Shown: positions 52,027-59,573 of the stretch, in pieces
How positions within the stretch are numbered: position 1 is the first letter of the stretch
How the letters are laid out: each line of letters opens with the position of its first letter
Origin: Blautia sp.
Lineage (GTDB): Bacteria; Bacillota; Clostridia; Lachnospirales; Lachnospiraceae
NCBI GenBank assembly: GCA_017475035.1
Contig: JAFVGK010000031.1
Span: 1-64,000 of the forward strand
DNA length: 64,000 nucleotides
Reading direction: 5' to 3'
Notes under the pieces: generated by a model
Database searches by the model: none
What the model saw: only the letters and a program-made list of their open reading frames with translations
What the model was told of the DNA's origin: nothing
Program-made: the position numbers and the translations under genes

Positions 52027-52614
52027 ATGGATGTTATCGCGAGTCGAAACAGTCAGATGTTCCATCGAACAAACTGCACATATGTAAAGCGAATCCATAA
52101 GGAGAACCGAATACATCTGGATGACAGTGATATTTTGCTGCAGGGCTACAGTCCGTGCAGTGTATGCAGTATCGCGAACCGGGTTGCGAAAAAGTATCAC
52201 AAGCGAAACCCCAGGATCTTCTGGGACAGAAAACATGACGGCGTCTGCATCAGGACGGATGACAGCTTCTGGCGGGCCAAGTTCAACAGCGAGCAGCGAA
52301 ACTGGGTGCTGTATCACCAGAACAGCAAGGGCACCAAGTGCTTTGACAAAGTCGCGCCCGACGAGATCCTGATGCAGGGCGCATTTCACAAGCAGTCTGA
52401 TTTCGGCGCAGTACCGTCGGACCAGTTCGACAGGATCTTTGAATACATCGGGAAACATGATCATTATCGGCGGATCTGTGAGGACGACTACAGAAAGCTG
52501 CCGGCGAAAGATCGCAAGCGCGAGAAAAAGCGCCGTAAAAAGGCAGGACTCAGAAAAGTAAACAAGCTGTTTAAGCAGCTGGAAAAAGAGAAAGGAGCAA
52601 ACAAACATGGATGA
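52027..52614 (+). CDS. Ada-like zinc-binding domain protein
   Basis: 195 residues. MDVIASRNSQMFHRTNCTYVKRI...SPCSVC at the start resembles the small Ada-type metal-binding domain (Cys...CxxC). The middle is Trp/Arg-rich, the C-terminus a long basic coiled coil. A DNA- or nucleoprotein-binding role is likely. Preceded by ATTCAAAATGG at 51990 and GCAAGGAGG. Confidence 0.6.
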   Translation: MDVIASRNSQMFHRTNCTYVKRIHKENRIHLDDSDILLQGYSPCSVCSIANRVAKKYHKRNPRIFWDRKHDGVCIRTDDSFWRAKFNSEQRNWVLYHQNSKGTKCFDKVAPDEILMQGAFHKQSDFGAVPSDQFDRIFEYIGKHDHYRRICEDDYRKLPAKDRKREKKRRKKAGLRKVNKLFKQLEKEKGANKHG

Positions 52615-53407
52615 AAGCATCAGAATCTACAGCCCGGGAACGCAGATCACCAGGGCACGGATGATCGCGGACAACAGCATCTACGGACTGACTCAGGCGA
52701 GATTCGACCTGCCGGCGAGCGACAAGCGGAGGAAGCAGTCGCCGTGGAGAAGGAAGAGCAACATGGAGATCCTGAAGGATGTCTTTGACGAGCGGGAGGC
52801 TGAGATTCATGCCCTGTATCAGAAATATCCGTGGGCGGACATCCTGCGCAACTGGATCAATGCACTTCTGATCATAGCATTATTTGCGAGCTTCGTGATC
52901 TGGGGTCTGAACATTCGGACCGAGCGGATTGCGGCGGATATGGCAGCCGTTGAGGTCGCCAAGGTCAATGCCGAACATGAAGCGAAAGAGCTGGCCAGAC
53001 AGCAGGAGTTGGAGGCCTTGGAGCGATCTCGGGAGGCCATTATGAAGAAGAATGCCAGGATCAAGGCGCAGGTGTTCTACGGGTCCAGGAACTTCGAGGA
53101 GAAATACGGCTATACAAAAGCGGACTTCCTGACGCTCGGGACCTGCATGGACAATCGCTGCGAGTTCTACGGCCTGGACCTGGAGACGGTGGCGAAGAAG
53201 GAGGGTTGGTGGGTCGGTTATTACGATTCGAATCCACCGATCGACAAATATTACCAGTGGGCGCTGGAGTCCGAGAAGGAACGCGTGGAGCAGGATGTCA
53301 AGGCGATCGGGACCGATTATATTTACACGAATTACACCGAGCGCGGTCTCTATCTGTCCAAGGAATTCAACAGCGACGCGCCATATACCTGGTGGCGGCA
53401 CGAGTGA
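52607..53407 (+). CDS. Single-pass membrane protein with coiled coil
   Basis: 266 residues. A basic cytoplasmic-type front, one membrane segment (NALLIIALFASFVIWGLNI, ~residues 85-105), a coiled coil (AAVEVAKVNAEHEAKELARQQELEALERSREAI), then a C-terminal domain with a CxxxxC pair and many Tyr/Trp. Topology suggests a domain outside the membrane. Upstream of the integrase module, so a lysogeny-expressed surface or exclusion protein is possible. Confidence 0.6.
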   Translation: MDESIRIYSPGTQITRARMIADNSIYGLTQARFDLPASDKRRKQSPWRRKSNMEILKDVFDEREAEIHALYQKYPWADILRNWINALLIIALFASFVIWGLNIRTERIAADMAAVEVAKVNAEHEAKELARQQELEALERSREAIMKKNARIKAQVFYGSRNFEEKYGYTKADFLTLGTCMDNRCEFYGLDLETVAKKEGWWVGYYDSNPPIDKYYQWALESEKERVEQDVKAIGTDYIYTNYTERGLYLSKEFNSDAPYTWWRHE

Positions 53408-53448
53408 TATTTTGCGGATGTGATACGGAGAGGAGGTGAGATGTTCGC

Positions 53449-53586
53449 ATGACCGATATACCGCTGACAAGAGAGGAACAGGACAGGGCCTTGAGAAGGC
53501 TCAGAGCAATCAAGAGATTTGTAGACGCGTATCTGGCCGAGGAAGCGGAGAGCCAGACGGAGAGAGAAGTGACGGACGATGGATAA
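53449..53586 (+). CDS. Small helical protein (45 residues)
   Basis: TDIPLTREEQDRALRRLRAIKRFVDAYLAEEAESQ..., a charged helix. AGGAGG lies 12 bases upstream; the stop overlaps the next start. Could be a recombination directionality factor by size and place, but the sequence does not show it. Confidence 0.5.
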   Translation: MTDIPLTREEQDRALRRLRAIKRFVDAYLAEEAESQTEREVTDDG

Positions 53587-53851
53587 CTATGTGAAGGCGA
53601 GAATGCTGTATCTTTTATACAGTATGCTCGCCATGGAGGCGGCTGGAGACAGGCGTGATATTTACCGGATTGTATTCGAGCCGCATGACGGGTTGCATCA
53701 CAGCGGAACCTATGATGTGTATGCTAATCCGGAGGTCTGTGATATTCCGGACGAGGCGGAAGAACAAACAACAGATGAAACAATTGAAACTACGAATGAA
53801 ACGGCCGATGAGCCGGAATTGAAAGGAGAACATGACAATGGAATTTCTTAA
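53579..53851 (+). CDS. Small acidic phage protein
   Basis: 90 residues: hydrophobic-helical front (MDNYVKARMLYLLYSMLAMEA), beta-type middle, Glu/Thr-rich tail. Overlaps neighbours on both sides. No family recognised. Confidence 0.55.
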   Translation: MDNYVKARMLYLLYSMLAMEAAGDRRDIYRIVFEPHDGLHHSGTYDVYANPEVCDIPDEAEEQTTDETIETTNETADEPELKGEHDNGIS

Positions 53852-54434
53852 GAAGATTATCGCATGGTTTAAGGCACTGATTTGCGGGCTTGAGGCGCTG
53901 GAGGAGAGCCCGGAGAAGATTGCAGCGGATCAGGCGGTGCTAACCGGGGCGGTGTCCTATACGAAGCCGCAGGATCAGCAGCCGGTCGTGATCTATGAGG
54001 AGCGGGAGGAAGTGAAACCTGCGGAGGACGCGACGAATGGAATGGTTGAGGCTGAGGAGTTTGTTGAAATGACCGAGACTTTGAATCCCGAGCCGAGCTT
54101 TCAGTACTATAAGCTGAGCTATGTGATGGACCGTTACATCGAGTCCGTCGCGGGTGAGAAGGCGGTGAGTACCATCAAGGGTTACCTCAGTATTCGGCGG
54201 AACTACTTCCTGGAACTGCAGGAAATGGGCGTCAATGAGATCGACGCGGTGTATGTGCAGGCTGCCCTGGATGATGAGATGCGAAAAGGTCTGGCGCTGA
54301 AGACCGTCCAGAACGCCTATCGATTCCTGAAGAATGTGCTGGAGTATGCCTTCCAGGAGCATTGGATCCAGCGTCCGATCAACCTGGAGTATGTCAAGCC
54401 GACAATATTTGCCCAATTGAGGCCAGCGAAATGA
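53838..54434 (+). CDS. Stand-alone integrase core-binding (SAM-like) domain protein
   Basis: 198 residues. The first ~90 have an amphipathic helix (FLKKIIAWFKALICGLEAL) and an acidic linker. Residues ~95-190 (YKLSYVMDRYIESVAGEKAVSTIKGYLSIRRNYFLEL...DAVYVQAALDDEMRKGLALKTVQNAYRFLKNVLEYAFQEHWI) match the core-binding domain of tyrosine recombinases, but no catalytic domain follows. It overlaps the full integrase by ATGA. ATG 53838 gives better spacing than 53832. Confidence 0.75.
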   Translation: MEFLKKIIAWFKALICGLEALEESPEKIAADQAVLTGAVSYTKPQDQQPVVIYEEREEVKPAEDATNGMVEAEEFVEMTETLNPEPSFQYYKLSYVMDRYIESVAGEKAVSTIKGYLSIRRNYFLELQEMGVNEIDAVYVQAALDDEMRKGLALKTVQNAYRFLKNVLEYAFQEHWIQRPINLEYVKPTIFAQLRPAK

Positions 54435-55474
54435 GACTGCCGAAACCTGAGAAACTTCCATCCGGCAACTGGCGGGTCAGGCTGCAGGTCGGCAAGGAGC
54501 GAAAGTCTTTCACTGCGGCCACGAAGAAGGAAGCGCTAGAGAAGGCGAAAAAGTTTTATGCCGGGATCGAAATGGAGAAGAGGATTCCTCTGACGGTCGG
54601 AAAAGCGATCGACCGGTATATCGAGGAGAAGGGCAAGGTTCTGTCTCCGTCTACGATTCAGGGATACAAGACGATCCGTAAGAACTATCTGCAGTCTCTG
54701 ATGAACATTAACATAATTGACCTGAAACAGAGTGATATTCAGGTTGCGGTCGGTGACGATGCTGTGGACGGCAAAAGCCCGAAGACGATTCGGAACGCGC
54801 ACGGCTTGTTAGCGGCAGTACTTGACTTGTATCGGCCGGAATTTGTGCTGAAGACCAGATTGCCGCAGAAAAAGAAGTATACGGCTCGCATCCCCGGCGA
54901 AGAGGAGATGCAAAAGATATTGGCAGCTCTGAAGGGTGATCCTTATGAGCTGCCTATTCTTTTGGCGATCTGGCTCGGACTGCGTATGAGTGAGGTACGA
55001 GGTCTTCGCTACCGTGATATTTGCGACGGACGGGTTCACATCCACACGGCAATTGTGACTGGGCCGGACGGAGATGTCGAGAAGGGGACGAAGACCGTTG
55101 CAGGTGATCGGTGGATCAAGCTGCCGGAGGAGATTGAGCAGCTGATCGATAAGGACAAAGTCGAGGCCAAGTCAGATGAGTTTATTGTCAAGGCGGCTCA
55201 CAATACGATCTATAAAAACTTCATCCGAATCTGTGAGGTTGCCGGTGTTAAGCCCTGTCGCTTCCATGACCTGAGGCATTTTGCGGCGAGTGAATCCTTG
55301 GCTTTGGGTGTCCCGGACAAGTATTCCATGAAGCGTATGGGGCACCAGACCGACAATATGTTGAAGACAGTGTACCAGCATACGCTGACAACCAAAGAGG
55401 ACGAGTTTTCGGATCTTATTGACAAGAAAATGCGAGAATTGTATAATAGTGGACACGAAAGTGGTCACGAGTAG
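54431..55474 (+). CDS. int: Tyrosine-family integrase
   Basis: 347 residues. Arm-binding domain (KLPSGNWRVRLQVGKERKSFTAATKKEALEKA), core-binding domain (~residues 65-150), catalytic domain with Arg in GLRMSEVRGLRY, HDLRHFAAS (H-x-x-R), MGH and the nucleophile Tyr in VYQHT. Integrates the phage at the adjacent tRNA/tmRNA-like site. The start overlaps the upstream accessory gene, coupling their translation. Confidence 0.9.
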   Translation: MRLPKPEKLPSGNWRVRLQVGKERKSFTAATKKEALEKAKKFYAGIEMEKRIPLTVGKAIDRYIEEKGKVLSPSTIQGYKTIRKNYLQSLMNINIIDLKQSDIQVAVGDDAVDGKSPKTIRNAHGLLAAVLDLYRPEFVLKTRLPQKKKYTARIPGEEEMQKILAALKGDPYELPILLAIWLGLRMSEVRGLRYRDICDGRVHIHTAIVTGPDGDVEKGTKTVAGDRWIKLPEEIEQLIDKDKVEAKSDEFIVKAAHNTIYKNFIRICEVAGVKPCRFHDLRHFAASESLALGVPDKYSMKRMGHQTDNMLKTVYQHTLTTKEDEFSDLIDKKMRELYNSGHESGHE

Positions 55475-55519
55475 TGAAGAAGGTCAATGAATACTGGCCT
55501 ATTGAGGGGTTCGTGACTC

Positions 55520-55545
55520 GGGTTCAACTCCCCTCATCTCCACCA
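55520..55545 (+). other. Attachment-site core resembling the 3' end of tmRNA
   Basis: GGGTTCAACTCCCC then TCATCTCCACCA: T-loop (TTCAACT), five-base T-stem strand, seven-base acceptor strand (CATCTCC), discriminator A and CCA. The upstream half of a tRNA is absent. It lies 45 bases after the integrase stop, the classic attP position. CATCTCC pairing with a GGGGATG 5' end fits ssrA better than most tRNAs, but a tRNA target is possible. Confidence 0.65.
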
Positions 55546-55578
55546 AATAAGTGGTTCCACAAGGGGCCTGTAAAACTT

Positions 55579-55623
55579 GAAAAGCTCGTTAATCCTTAGT
55601 GATTGGCGGGCTTTTCTGTTTTT
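55579..55623 (+). terminator. Intrinsic terminator after integrase/att
   Basis: GAAAAGCTCG with CGGGCTTTTC (55579-55588 with 55607-55616, one G-U), then TGTTTTT. Confidence 0.7.
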
Positions 55624-55727
55624 CAGGAGAGAAATCAAAATGGAAAAACTGCATGGAAAAGTGCACACATGAGATAAAAAAGTGGACATGAAAATGGACA
55701 CGCGATTTCGAGAAGGAGGTGATATTT

Positions 55728-55865
55728 ATGAGGGACAAAAAGAGGATGGATCCAAATGAGATTGAGTTTATGTCAGATGAAGAACTGGCGGCGATGGAGT
55801 TCATGCTTCACGACATTGAGGAACATCCAGACCTCTACCCGGAGATTGAGCTTGTGCATTTCTAA
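55728..55865 (+). CDS. Small acidic protein (45 residues)
   Basis: RDKKRMDPNEIEFMSDEELAAMEFMLHDIEEHPDLYPEIELVHF, acidic helices. AGAAGGAGG upstream and GATATTT between site and ATG. First gene right of the attachment core; function unknown. Confidence 0.55.
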   Translation: MRDKKRMDPNEIEFMSDEELAAMEFMLHDIEEHPDLYPEIELVHF

Positions 55866-55904
55866 AAATTTTGCACATGAGTTAGATTAAACTAATTAAG
55901 GAGG

Positions 55905-56402
55905 ATGATAACAACCACCAATTTAAAAGATTACAGAATCCCGGAGATTACGGTCCGGATGTACGTCAAAGAGATCGACGCGATGTATTCCAGAGAGCCT
56001 GTCACGAATACCTTTGAGATGGGCGAACTGCTTTGTCGGCAATTCCGAGACCTGGACCGTGAACAGATGATCGTGATGAACCTGGACGCACAGGGACGGC
56101 CGATCAGTTATTATGTGGCCGGCGTTGGCGGGACAAACGCGGTTCATTTCCCGATCACTAATGTATTCAAGACCGCGATTATTCAGAACGCGGTATCCAT
56201 TGTGCTGTGCCACAATCATCCAGGCGGAAGGCTGGTTCCATCGAGCGAAGACCTTGACGCGACAAAAGAGTGCGTCCGGGTCGGTGAATTATTGGGTATC
56301 AGGCTGCTGGACCACTTCATCATCAGTCCGGATGATTACTACAGCATGCGTGAACGAAATCCAGAGCTATTTCATTACAATAATAAAGGAGGAATTATTT
56401 GA
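55905..56402 (+). CDS. RadC-like JAB/MPN domain protein
   Basis: 165 residues. CHNHPGGRLVPSSEDLDATKE contains the HxHx7SxxD metal-binding motif of JAB/MPN enzymes, and ISYYVAGVGGTNAVHFP precedes it as in RadC. The N-terminal helix-hairpin-helix of RadC is missing. Role in phages unresolved. GGAGG abuts the ATG with no spacer, an unusual arrangement that may keep translation low. Confidence 0.85.
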   Translation: MITTTNLKDYRIPEITVRMYVKEIDAMYSREPVTNTFEMGELLCRQFRDLDREQMIVMNLDAQGRPISYYVAGVGGTNAVHFPITNVFKTAIIQNAVSIVLCHNHPGGRLVPSSEDLDATKECVRVGELLGIRLLDHFIISPDDYYSMRERNPELFHYNNKGGII

Positions 56403-56800
56403 GTAATAACATCAGATTATCGAAAAAATACGGTGTGAATCCATCGCTCGGCATCTGCTTTTGGTGCGGAGAGAATAATGGAGAGATTATTCTGTTTGGC
56501 AAGATCGGCAAGGGTCAGGATGACCAGGAAGCTCCCAAGAGAGCTCTGACAGGTTATGATCCATGCTTCGAATGCCGGAAGAAGTGGGAGCTCGGGGTCG
56601 CAGTACTTGAGGCCAGCGAAGAACCGGTCTTTGAGAACCAGCCGGAAATTCAAAATGGAATTTATCCGACCGGCAGATGGAGTGTCGTCAAGGGAGAGGC
56701 AGCGGAACGGATCTTCCAGATTGACTCGGAAGAGAACAAAATCCTGCTGCTCGACAAAGAACTGTACGAAGAAATCGGATTCGGCGGTGCTGAATGCTGA
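56399..56800 (+). CDS. Zinc-binding phage protein of unknown function
   Basis: 133 residues. Two Cys pairs, CFWC (residues ~20-23) and CFEC (~56-59), probably bind zinc. The TTG start overlaps the RadC-like stop (TTGA) and has AAAGGAGG upstream. An in-gene ATTCAAAATGG lies at 56648. I recall similar proteins in gut phages; no function known. Confidence 0.65.
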   Translation: MSNNIRLSKKYGVNPSLGICFWCGENNGEIILFGKIGKGQDDQEAPKRALTGYDPCFECRKKWELGVAVLEASEEPVFENQPEIQNGIYPTGRWSVVKGEAAERIFQIDSEENKILLLDKELYEEIGFGGAEC

Positions 56801-57114
56801 GATTCTTCCAGCAGATGTGCGAGGACACCGGATATTCGCCGCAGACAAGCTTCTGGGAGGATTTCTCAATCGCTGAGTACTACGGTTCGGATGCTATTTA
56901 CGATACTTTCTTCAAAGCCATGCGTGAATGGCGTAAGAATCATGTTTATCTCACGGAACTTGTCATGATTCTGAACTGGAAGATCTGGGCCTGGTATAAG
57001 CATGATCCTGAGCTGTCCAAAGTGTATCAGGCATTGTATGAGCAGGCCGACAAGTTCGCAATCGATAATCTTAAAGATGAAGAACTCGAATACTTTCTCA
57101 GGACGGTAGATTAA
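56794..57114 (+). CDS. Conserved phage protein of unknown function
   Basis: 106 residues, helical, Trp/Tyr-rich: FFKAMREWRKNHVYLTELVMILNWKIWAWYKHDPELSKVYQALYEQAD. The pattern is familiar from phage early regions. Overlaps the preceding gene by seven bases. Confidence 0.65.
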   Translation: MLRFFQQMCEDTGYSPQTSFWEDFSIAEYYGSDAIYDTFFKAMREWRKNHVYLTELVMILNWKIWAWYKHDPELSKVYQALYEQADKFAIDNLKDEELEYFLRTVD

Positions 57115-57129
57115 GAAAGGAGAGCGAGC

Positions 57130-57405
57130 ATGAAACAAATCAAGCGCAACCTGGACGATGTAAACTCGGAATCCAGGTTCGACAAGGTCATACCGACAAG
57201 CGCTCAGGATGCCGGTGAACTTCAGATGCACAATACCGGATACAAGTATCTGGCGGTCGGATTCGATACAGCGAAAGGTCAGACACCGATGTTCGGGATG
57301 GATCCAGATATGGCGGTCGGCGTAGGCAGCTATCTGGTGAAACGCGGACTGCGGGCAGTGATCAACAACGGCTTTGTTCGCGGGGCCGGCAAACTGCACA
57401 AATAG
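57130..57405 (+). CDS. Small phage protein of unknown function
   Basis: 91 residues, with TGYKYLAVGFDTAKGQTPMFGMDPDMAVGVGSYLVKRGLRAVINNGFVRG. GAAAGGAG site. Last gene before the operator-promoter region at 57.47 kb. Confidence 0.6.
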   Translation: MKQIKRNLDDVNSESRFDKVIPTSAQDAGELQMHNTGYKYLAVGFDTAKGQTPMFGMDPDMAVGVGSYLVKRGLRAVINNGFVRGAGKLHK

Positions 57406-57471
57406 ATTTCAGGGCTGCAATAAAAATTCGGCATACACAGCTGAAAGGAATCTTGCAGATCTGAAAGAAAA

Positions 57472-57487
57472 GTTTCAAAGTTGAAAC
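57472..57487. promoter_or_regulatory. Perfect inverted-repeat operator
   Basis: GTTTCAA-AG-TTGAAAC, a 16-base perfect palindrome centred 27 bases upstream of the -35 box at 57506. Likely bound by the XRE repressor or by the HTH protein encoded next. Confidence 0.65.
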
Positions 57488-57505
57488 AAGTGGTAACAAA
57501 GTGGC

Positions 57506-57534
57506 TTGACGAGTGAAAACACCTCAATTATACT
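57506..57534 (+). promoter_or_regulatory. Sigma-A promoter of the right early operon
   Basis: TTGACG, 17 bases, TATACT. ATAAGGAG and the ATG of the HTH gene follow ~45 bases downstream. Close to consensus, so a probable early lytic or regulator promoter. Confidence 0.75.
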
Positions 57535-57577
57535 GATCGTGCTGGCCAGCAATCTATATTTGATAAGGAGATTGCTG

Positions 57578-57892
57578 ATGATGAAAATCGGATTGACCGA
57601 ACAGGAGAGGCTGTTGGAGCTGGTCCGGAGACGGATGGATCGCTTTGACGCAGTCGTGAACGAGCATCTAAGGGCTTACAACGAAACTACCAGATGCTTC
57701 GCGGAAAAGATCGGCTGTGATCCATCCAGTCTCTGGCGCTACCGGAACGATGTAAAGGCCTTCATGAGGATGCCCACATCGGTTCTGAGCGCGAGCCTGC
57801 GACTGATCAATGTTTCGAACGAGGACCTTCGTTATATTCTGGGGCTGCCAACGGGGAAGGCAGACGACTCCGGGAGGTCCGAGCATCGATGA
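57578..57892 (+). CDS. Helix-turn-helix regulator
   Basis: 104 residues. TRCFAEKIGCDPSSLWRYRNDVKAFMRMPTSVLSASLRLINVSNEDLRYILGL is an HTH of the XRE/Cro type. First gene after the promoter-operator at 57.47-57.53 kb, so probably a Cro-like switch protein. AAGGAG lies seven bases before the ATG. Confidence 0.7.
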   Translation: MMKIGLTEQERLLELVRRRMDRFDAVVNEHLRAYNETTRCFAEKIGCDPSSLWRYRNDVKAFMRMPTSVLSASLRLINVSNEDLRYILGLPTGKADDSGRSEHR

Positions 57893-58206
57893 AAACTGAA
57901 TACACACTGAGTAAGCATCGCTTTTACGAGCTGAAGCACTTCTGCCTTCAATATCCGGATTGGAAGAAGTTATATTCTCTGAGCGACGGATGGCCGAAGG
58001 AGATCAGCAAAGGTGAAGGCGACACGACTTCAAGAGATGGGATCAAGCGCGGAGATCTGCGGCGTAACATTGAGCTTGTGGAGGAATGCGCTCGATTGGT
58101 CGGGAATGATATTCTTCGTTTCGTGACCGATGACAGCCTTGCCATGCCTTCTGACCGAATGTACGATTACAGACGATTCTTCTGGGAGTTGAGCAGGAGA
58201 CGGTGA
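57889..58206 (+). CDS. Conserved phage early protein of unknown function
   Basis: 105 residues. RFYELKHFCLQYPDWKKLYSLSDGW...YDYRRFFWELSRRR is a pattern I recall as common beside phage regulators. Overlaps the HTH gene by ATGA. Confidence 0.7.
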   Translation: MKTEYTLSKHRFYELKHFCLQYPDWKKLYSLSDGWPKEISKGEGDTTSRDGIKRGDLRRNIELVEECARLVGNDILRFVTDDSLAMPSDRMYDYRRFFWELSRRR

Positions 58207-58213
58207 TATTCTG

Positions 58214-58239
58214 CTCGCGGATTTTTCATCTCCTTTAAT
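58214..58239 (+). promoter_or_regulatory. Recurrent phage promoter before 58270
   Basis: CTCGCG, 14 bases (with TTCAT), TTTAAT; GAGGAGG follows. Directly preceded by a GTGATATT word. Confidence 0.65.
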
Positions 58240-58269
58240 GGAACAATACTATTTGAGGAGGTTTATCCA

Positions 58270-58542
58270 ATGAAGAAGAAAATCAGTTATGAAGCGTACC
58301 AGGAAATGTTTCCCGAGAGAGTGAAGATCGAAGATCAGGTCACACATCTGCTTGAAAAAGATCTCAGGAATCGATGGGATAGTATCTGGTGGCCAGGTAC
58401 GACCAACGAAGAATTGAGAACCATTATCCGCATGGCGGAAGATCTGAGAGATTATATGGATTCAATTAGGGAGAAGTCGCAGGAGGCTTTTGACGAGGAC
58501 GAAGAAGGAGACGCCATAGTAGTTATTGACGTAAAGGAATAA
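58270..58542 (+). CDS. Small acidic cassette protein
   Basis: 90 residues, helical, with an acidic end (FDEDEEGDAIVVIDVKE). Own promoter and terminator. No family recognised. Confidence 0.65.
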   Translation: MKKKISYEAYQEMFPERVKIEDQVTHLLEKDLRNRWDSIWWPGTTNEELRTIIRMAEDLRDYMDSIREKSQEAFDEDEEGDAIVVIDVKE

Positions 58543-58545
58543 GCA

Positions 58546-58582
58546 AAGAGACCGTTGAGAAATCAGCGGTCTTTTTATTTTT
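58546..58582 (+). terminator. Intrinsic terminator
   Basis: AGACCG/CGGTCT extended by A-T pairs, then TTTTTATTTTT. Confidence 0.75.
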
Positions 58583-58599
58583 GAAAGGAGAACTATGCA

Positions 58600-59064
58600 A
58601 TGACAGAACCACAAAATAAGAAGCTGAGCAAACCGATTGAGGACGGCGAGCAGCTGTTCAACACCATGATGACGTACAATTCTTTTCTGTTCGGCCGCAA
58701 CTTCAACTGGGCGGAAAAAGGACTCGCCAGTGGCGAGGCTCGGAGTCTGCTCATCTCTATTGCCGAGGGTACGTGGCTTGATGGGGATTCGATTCTTCAT
58801 GATCTAACAGAAAAATACGGCTCCGGCAGCAGTAAATCGGACGCTGACAAAGAATCTTCGGATATCATGAAGGATCTTCTCAGCAAGATCGACACTCAGA
58901 TTGATGGACTGCACGAGTATCTGTTTCAATTCAGATGGGAGCTTGAGACCGATCCAGATCTGCAGTGGAAACTCGGGATGAGCGAATATGACCTGGAGAA
59001 AATCCGGACAACAATAGAGCTCATCCGCTACAAGCATGAGAACACAAAAAAGCATTCAGTTTAA
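58600..59064 (+). CDS. Phage protein of unknown function
   Basis: 154 residues, helical, with KPIEDGEQLFNTMMTYNSFLFGRNFNWAEKGLASGEARSLLISIAEG and a coiled-coil second half. GAAAGGAG site. Overlaps the next gene by 29 bases. Confidence 0.6.
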   Translation: MTEPQNKKLSKPIEDGEQLFNTMMTYNSFLFGRNFNWAEKGLASGEARSLLISIAEGTWLDGDSILHDLTEKYGSGSSKSDADKESSDIMKDLLSKIDTQIDGLHEYLFQFRWELETDPDLQWKLGMSEYDLEKIRTTIELIRYKHENTKKHSV

Positions 59065-59353
59065 AAACGGCAACATCAATCTGCGGATCCCGCGGGAGGA
59101 CCTGGAGGACTTCAAGAAAGACCAGGTCCTCTATCTTTCGGAGCTGCTGAGCTGGAACAATTGTGACTTTATCGGAGAGACCTACTGCCTGAATAACTTC
59201 GAGACGGGCCACACAATCTATAACTGGTATATGGACTGCACTTATATTTTCCCGTGGCGAGAACTGGAAACACTGGCAGCAGGGAAGATGGTGAAGCTGT
59301 ATGCAAGACCGGTAGAAGACTGGGAACTAGAGATCATCGAACGTGATATTTGA
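59036..59353 (+). CDS. Phage protein of unknown function
   Basis: 105 residues, mixed alpha/beta, Trp-rich end. Its stop TGA lies inside the 18-mer CGTGATATTTGAAAGGAG, which also provides the next gene's ribosome binding site. Confidence 0.6.
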   Translation: MRTQKSIQFKNGNINLRIPREDLEDFKKDQVLYLSELLSWNNCDFIGETYCLNNFETGHTIYNWYMDCTYIFPWRELETLAAGKMVKLYARPVEDWELEIIERDI

Positions 59354-59364
59354 AAGGAGCTAAC

Positions 59365-59556
59365 ATGGACTCGATCACAGGAAATGATTTGATTCGAATT
59401 ATACAGGAAAATCATCTGGAAGAATATCCTGTATATACCGGTTATGATGAGATCCGGTTTGAAGCGTCCGCCAAAGAAAATGAAGATGGTACCTTCGAGT
59501 ACACGGATTATGTGGTGGACATTTATACCGGCGAAGTAAAGAAACACGACTATTAA
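59365..59556 (+). CDS. Small phage protein
   Basis: 63 residues: helix (ITGNDLIRIIQENHLEEY) then strands. Start chosen at ATG after GAAAGGAGCTAAC. No family recognised. Confidence 0.6.
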   Translation: MDSITGNDLIRIIQENHLEEYPVYTGYDEIRFEASAKENEDGTFEYTDYVVDIYTGEVKKHDY

Positions 59557-59573
59557 GAAAAGGAGAAAATATT

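Larger units (their letters stand above)
14038..56658 (+). repeat. Dispersed 11-mer ATTCAAAATGG (15 exact copies plus variants)
   Basis: Exact copies begin at 14038, 14337, 15576, 16831, 17911, 18704, 22995, 24837, 26558, 37422, 44568, 47242, 50337, 51990 and 56648; ATTCAAAATGA at 29450. Shorter ATCAAAATGG at 20141, 23875, 31806, 45593, 55634. None was seen before 14 kb. Most lie 0-50 bases upstream of a start codon; in four genes the ATG of the element is the start. All are in genome-plus orientation. Confidence 0.85.

Noticed and set aside
57506-57892. TTG at 57506 as the start of the HTH gene
   Set aside because: That TTG is the -35 hexamer of a near-consensus promoter; ATG 57578 has a proper ribosome binding site.
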